From Bacillota bacterium (GTDB lineage: Bacteria; Bacillota; Clostridia; Christensenellales; SZUA-584): DNA of 43,887 nt. Location of the stretch: positions 1 to 43,887 of the forward strand of contig JAEWCC010000064.1 in NCBI GenBank assembly GCA_023390815.1, in the 5' to 3' direction. Under the pieces are notes generated by a model. It was not told the DNA's origin. It saw nothing but the letters and a program-made list of their open reading frames with translations, and searched no databases. The translations under genes and the position numbers were made by a program. Every line of letters begins with the position of its first letter. Position 1 is the first letter of the stretch. This document shows positions 40,789-43,887 of the stretch, one piece after another.

Positions 40789-41703
40789 CTATATCTGCTC
40801 CACCGCGTAAGGCGTTTCCTGATACACGTAGTAGTTGAGCCAGTTCGCGAATAACAGGTTCGCGTGCCCGCGCCACGATACCACCGGGTCCTGTCCGGGA
40901 TCGTCGTTTGGAAAATAGTTACGCGGCATCGCAATGTCCATGCCTTTGTTGATATCGCGTACATACTCACGCATCAACGCATGCGAATCGTATTCCGGGT
41001 GGCCCATCACGAATATCTGCCTGCCGCCCAGCGCCGATACGATGTATACGCCCGACTCCTCAGATTCCGATACGATCGTCAGCCGACCGTCCCGCGCGAT
41101 ATCCTCATGATGCACCTCGGTGTGCCTTGAATGCGGCACATGGTAGACATCATCAAAACCGCGCAGCAGCTTGATGTTGCTGCTCACCAGCGTATGGGCA
41201 AATACGCCGAACTTCTTCTGGGAAAGCGGATACTTGGGGATGCCATAGTGATAATAGAGCCCCGCCTGCCCGCCCCAACAGATGTGCAGCGTCGAAAACA
41301 CGTGCGTTTTGCTCCATTCCATGATACCCGTCAGCTCGTCCCAATACGCCACATCTTCGAAATCCATCGTTTCCACAGGCGCTCCTGTGATGATCATTCC
41401 GTCGAACTTCTGATCCTTCACCTCATCGAATGTCTTATAGAAAGCGTCAAGATGCTCCTGTGAAGTGTTCGTGGGCGTATAGGTGGCGGTCTTGAGGAAC
41501 GTTAAATCCACCTGCAGCGGCGAGTTGCCGATGAGCCGCAGCAGTTGATTCTCCGCCATGATCTTGTCCGGCATGATATTGAGGATCATGATGCGCAGCG
41601 GGCGGATATCCTGATGGATTGCCCGGTCCACCGTCATCACGAATATGTTCTCGTTGCTGAGCACCTCATACGCCGGCAGATTTTCGGGTATCTTGATCGG
41701 CAT
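40789..41703 (-). CDS. metA: Homoserine O-acetyltransferase (MetA family)
   Basis: 304 residues. Motifs: MPIKIPENLPAYEVL, LNIMPDKIMAENQLLRLIGNSPLQV, GAPVETMDFEDVAYWDEL, and the nucleophile C142 in HICWGGQAG. Residue 111 is Glu. In this family Glu111 gives acetyl-CoA specificity, as in Bacillus cereus, while Gly gives succinyl-CoA specificity, as in Escherichia coli. So the product is probably O-acetylhomoserine, the substrate of the MetY at 21806. It starts 13 bases after iscU and ends at a terminator, so it is the third gene of the second isc operon. Confidence 0.94.
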   Translation of the reverse strand: MPIKIPENLPAYEVLSNENIFVMTVDRAIHQDIRPLRIMILNIMPDKIMAENQLLRLIGNSPLQVDLTFLKTATYTPTNTSQEHLDAFYKTFDEVKDQKFDGMIITGAPVETMDFEDVAYWDELTGIMEWSKTHVFSTLHICWGGQAGLYYHYGIPKYPLSQKKFGVFAHTLVSSNIKLLRGFDDVYHVPHSRHTEVHHEDIARDGRLTIVSESEESGVYIVSALGGRQIFVMGHPEYDSHALMREYVRDINKGMDIAMPRNYFPNDDPGQDPVVSWRGHANLLFANWLNYYVYQETPYAVEQI

Positions 41704-41716
41704 CGGTCAATTCTCC

Positions 41717-42085
41717 TTATTCCTTATTTTTCTTGTAATTCTCGATGGCCTGACGGATCGCCTCCTCGGCAAGCACCGAACAGTGCACCTTAACCGGCGG
41801 CAGACCGTCCAGCGCATCCACTACATCCGAGTTCTTCAGCTGCAGCGCTTCGTCGACCGTCTTGCCTTTGATCATATCCGTAGCCACGCTGCTGGACGCG
41901 ATCGCTGCGCAGCAGCCAAACGTCTTGAACGACGCGTCCTTGATGACGTCATCCTCGATCTTGAGGTACATCCGCATGATATCGCCGCAGTGGGCATTGC
42001 CCACCTCGCCGACCGCGTTGGCATCCGCCATCTCCCCTACGTTGTGCGGATTCGCAAAATGCTCCATCACTTTTTCACTGTACAT
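41717..42085 (-). CDS. IscU/NifU-like scaffold, second copy
   Basis: 122 residues, with ligands C33 (HCGD, D35), C58 (GCCAAIAS) and C102 (VHCS), aligned residue for residue with the copy at 1839-2204 but differing in many positions (for example GEMADANAVGEVGN). Same scaffold role expected. Its start overlaps the end of the second iscS by 11 bases. It lies in an operon with metA rather than with a regulator gene. Confidence 0.92.
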   Translation of the reverse strand: MYSEKVMEHFANPHNVGEMADANAVGEVGNAHCGDIMRMYLKIEDDVIKDASFKTFGCCAAIASSSVATDMIKGKTVDEALQLKNSDVVDALDGLPPVKVHCSVLAEEAIRQAIENYKKNKE

Positions 42086-43265
42086 AATTAGCTCCTTCCG
42101 TTTGACACAGCGGCGACATGGCGCGCAGATCGGCTACCACCTGTTTGAGCGCATCCACTGTGTAATCAATGTCTTCTTTGGTTGTCGTCTTTCCCAGCGT
42201 CAGCCGGTATGAGCCGTGCGCCGTCTCATGCGGCAGGCCAATGGCCAGCAGCACATGCGAGGGCTCCAGTGAGGCCGACGAGCACGCCGAACCGGTCGAC
42301 CCGGCGACGCCGCGTGCGCTCATGTACATCAGCAGCCCTTCGCCCTCGATATAATCGAAGCTGAAGTTGGCGTTGTTCGGCAGCCGGTTTAGCGGATGTC
42401 CGTTAAGCCGCACATGGTCGATCTCCTTCATCACCCTGTCAATCAGATGATCTCTGAGTTCAACGAGCCTCGCGCTTTCCTGCGGCATCTCCGCAGCGGC
42501 CAGCTCCAGCGCAGTTGCCATGCCGACGATGCCCGGCACGTTCTCCGTGCCCGCGCGTTTGCCTTTTTCCTGGTGGCCGCCGAGTGCAACGCCCTCGGTC
42601 CGCGTCCCTTTGCGGACGAACAGACCGCCCACGCCCTTGGGGCCGTAGAACTTGTGCGAGGAGAACGACATCAGATCGATGGTTTTCAGCTCATCCAGCG
42701 CGATCGGCACTGAACCGGCTGCCTGAACGGCGTCCACATGGAATACCGCTTTGGAACCCGCCTTGACGATCTCTCCGATCTCGGCGATTGGCTGGATCGT
42801 GCCGATCTCGTTATTGGCGTACATCACGCTCACGAGGATCGTTTCGTTTTTCAAAACCTCTTTCAGCTGGCGCGTGTCCACCGTGCCGTATTCGTCCACA
42901 TCCAGATATGTAACCTCGAAGCCTTCGCGTTCCAGCCGCTTGCATGCGCTCATCACGGCCGGATGCTCGATCTTGGAGGTGATGATATGATTGCCTCTTT
43001 TGCGATTCGCATATGCGGTGCCCAAGATCGCCCAGTTGTCGCTCTCCGTGCCGCCGGACGTAAAATAAATCTCTTCCGGCAGTGTGTGAAACACCTTTGC
43101 GATCTTCGCGCGCGACTCTTCCAGCGCTTTTCTGGCCTTCATGCCGAAGCTGTGCAGGCTCGAAGGATTCCCGTAAACCTGACCCATGAAAGGGATCATC
43201 GCTTCAATGGCTTCCGGACGCGTAAACGTCGTCGCCGCATAATCCAGATAAATTTCTTTGTTCAT
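42075..43265 (-). CDS. Cysteine desulfurase (IscS/NifS family), second copy
   Basis: 396 residues starting MNKEIYLDYAATTFTRPEA. TSGGTESDN, H101 in IEHPAV, Schiff-base K205 in SSHKFYGPKG, and active-site C328 in GSACSSAS. The core is similar to the copy at 2197-3369 but is clearly a paralogue. It heads iscS-iscU-metA. Its sulfur could serve Fe-S assembly or another acceptor. AAGGAG precedes the ATG, and an Rrf2-type palindrome overlaps the start region of its strong promoter. Confidence 0.94.
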   Translation of the reverse strand: MNKEIYLDYAATTFTRPEAIEAMIPFMGQVYGNPSSLHSFGMKARKALEESRAKIAKVFHTLPEEIYFTSGGTESDNWAILGTAYANRKRGNHIITSKIEHPAVMSACKRLEREGFEVTYLDVDEYGTVDTRQLKEVLKNETILVSVMYANNEIGTIQPIAEIGEIVKAGSKAVFHVDAVQAAGSVPIALDELKTIDLMSFSSHKFYGPKGVGGLFVRKGTRTEGVALGGHQEKGKRAGTENVPGIVGMATALELAAAEMPQESARLVELRDHLIDRVMKEIDHVRLNGHPLNRLPNNANFSFDYIEGEGLLMYMSARGVAGSTGSACSSASLEPSHVLLAIGLPHETAHGSYRLTLGKTTTKEDIDYTVDALKQVVADLRAMSPLCQTEGANYVQ

Positions 43266-43287
43266 CGCTTTCGCGCTCCTTGTCCAC

Positions 43288-43318
43288 CATAAATCCTACT
43301 TATTTACTATGGTTTATG
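43288..43318. promoter_or_regulatory. Rrf2-type palindromic operator before the second iscS
   Basis: CATAAACCATAGT and AGTAGGATTTATG around a 5-base centre (AAATA) on the minus strand, 10 of 13 arm positions symmetric. It shares size, centre length and the AAA.C..A.T arm pattern with the operator at 3849-3879, and it lies at the likely transcription start. Confidence 0.62.
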
Positions 43319-43321
43319 TGT

Positions 43322-43350
43322 ATCATAAACCCTTAATCATAGTTTGTCAA
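43322..43350 (-). promoter_or_regulatory. Promoter of the second iscS-iscU-metA operon
   Basis: TTGACA (43345-43350), spacer 17, TATGAT (43322-43327) on the minus strand. Confidence 0.88.
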
Positions 43351-43430
43351 TAGGATTTAATTTAAATTCCGACCCTAATAATCGTGATTACAAGGTGATG
43401 AATACCTATTATATATAGGCCATTATATAC

Positions 43431-43461
43431 GAAAAAATACCCGCGGTTTGTCCACGGGTAT
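43431..43461 (-). terminator. Terminator after the alcohol dehydrogenase gene
   Basis: ATACCCGTGG and CCGCGGGTAT form a 10-bp stem with one mismatch and a 5-base loop, then TTTTTT on the minus strand. Confidence 0.9.
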
Positions 43462-43485
43462 CGATGCGATTTTTAATTCCGGCTC

Positions 43486-43887
43486 TTAAATTCGTATGAT
43501 CGCTTTGAGAACACGGCCTGCACGCGCATCATCAAACGCTTTGCGCCAATTCTCCAGCGGATATACCGCGTTTGTAAACGGCGACAGGTCGACCCTGCCA
43601 GAAGCAACCAGCCACAGGCATTTCTCCCACGTCGCGTAGCTCGAGCTGAATGAAAAGCTTACCGCCGCTGCTTTCATAACGAGATCGGCCCAGGGCAGAC
43701 ACACGTCGCCGTGCGGCAAGCCGATGGCGCAGAAACGGCCGTCGCGTTTTAAGAATTCAAACGCGCCTGCAATCGCTCGCGCAGCGCCCGAGAGATCGAT
43801 CACAAGATCGGCTCCGATGCCTGCCGTTTGATCCAAAATGATGCTTTTCGCGTCTTCGTCTTCCACATTGATCACGCGGTCTGCGCC
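43486..43887 (-). CDS. Zinc-type medium-chain alcohol dehydrogenase, N-terminus beyond the right edge
   Basis: Only the last 133 residues are inside the window. The fragment GADRVINVEDEDAKSIILDQTAGIGADLVIDLSGA lies in the cofactor Rossmann domain, followed by LKRDGRFCAIGLPHG and the C-terminal SGRVDLSPFTNAVYPLENWRKAFDDARAGRVLKAIIRI, typical of zinc-dependent dehydrogenases such as threonine or sorbitol dehydrogenase. The catalytic domain is missing, so substrate and metal use cannot be judged. It ends with a terminator and is not part of the isc operon. Confidence 0.82.
   Translation of the reverse strand, partial: GADRVINVEDEDAKSIILDQTAGIGADLVIDLSGAARAIAGAFEFLKRDGRFCAIGLPHGDVCLPWADLVMKAAAVSFSFSSSYATWEKCLWLVASGRVDLSPFTNAVYPLENWRKAFDDARAGRVLKAIIRI

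Overview
The window looks like a chromosomal segment of an anaerobic, low-to-mid GC Clostridia-type Bacillota. No rRNA is present, so this rests on gene content: the ireB-ruvX-DUF1292 trio, an mraZ-to-ftsZ division and wall cluster with a SpoVD-like PASTA penicillin-binding protein, a MurE with the DNPR meso-diaminopimelate signature, CymR/IscR-type Rrf2 regulators, YtrA-type GntR control, and a corrinoid methanol methyltransferase pair typical of methyl-using anaerobes. Most promoters are clean TTGACA-17-TATNNT sigma-A types. No rRNA, tRNA, CRISPR array, insertion sequence or prophage was seen.

Layout. 1-4.0 kb (minus): a partial YhhN membrane protein, DUF1292, ruvX, ireB, a 53-residue YtxH-like membrane peptide, then iscR-iscS-iscU behind a strong promoter and an Rrf2-type palindrome. 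4.0-4.7 kb: CPCC zinc-ribbon and CBS-pair genes. 4.8-18.5 kb (minus): one division/wall cluster in the order mraZ, rsmH, ftsL, pbp, murE, mraY, murD, ftsW, murA, ftsQ, ftsA, ftsZ. It has a five-unit MraZ box upstream, and murF, murG and murC/murB are absent. 18.7-21.4 kb: a GntR-ABC ATPase-permease-lipoprotein operon with a perfect operator over its -10 box, and a small unknown gene. 21.8-24.9 kb: ridA-tcdA-rrf2-metY. 25-31 kb: a VanW-type wall protein, a divergent CadC-like ArsR regulator and zinc/cadmium-type P-type ATPase with shared operators, and an NlpC/P60 hydrolase. 31-33.9 kb (plus): cymR-like regulator, trans-sulfuration enzyme, PatB/MalY C-S lyase. 33.9-36.9 kb (minus): mtaB-mtaC, a terminator, then a CobW-type GTPase. 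37-43.9 kb: a RibD/DHFR-like reductase, an RlmI-like rRNA methyltransferase, an Ada-type DNA repair protein, a second iscS-iscU pair continuing into metA, and a truncated zinc alcohol dehydrogenase.

How the genes fit together. Sulfur is the recurring theme. MetA (Glu111, acetyl-type) should make O-acetylhomoserine, MetY and the trans-sulfuration enzyme can use it, and PatB splits cystathionine or cysteine. Two cysteine desulfurase/scaffold pairs turn cysteine into Fe-S clusters. RidA fits as a partner that clears reactive enamines made by such PLP enzymes. Three Rrf2 regulators sit beside these genes: two with the same three-cysteine pattern (IscR-like) and one with no cysteine and a CymR-like C-terminus. 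The most unusual items are the Cys-rich N-terminus of the P-type ATPase in place of an HMA domain, the two related Rrf2 operators in front of the two isc operons, the isc-metA linkage, and the CobW GTPase placed just behind a terminator in the methanol methyltransferase locus.
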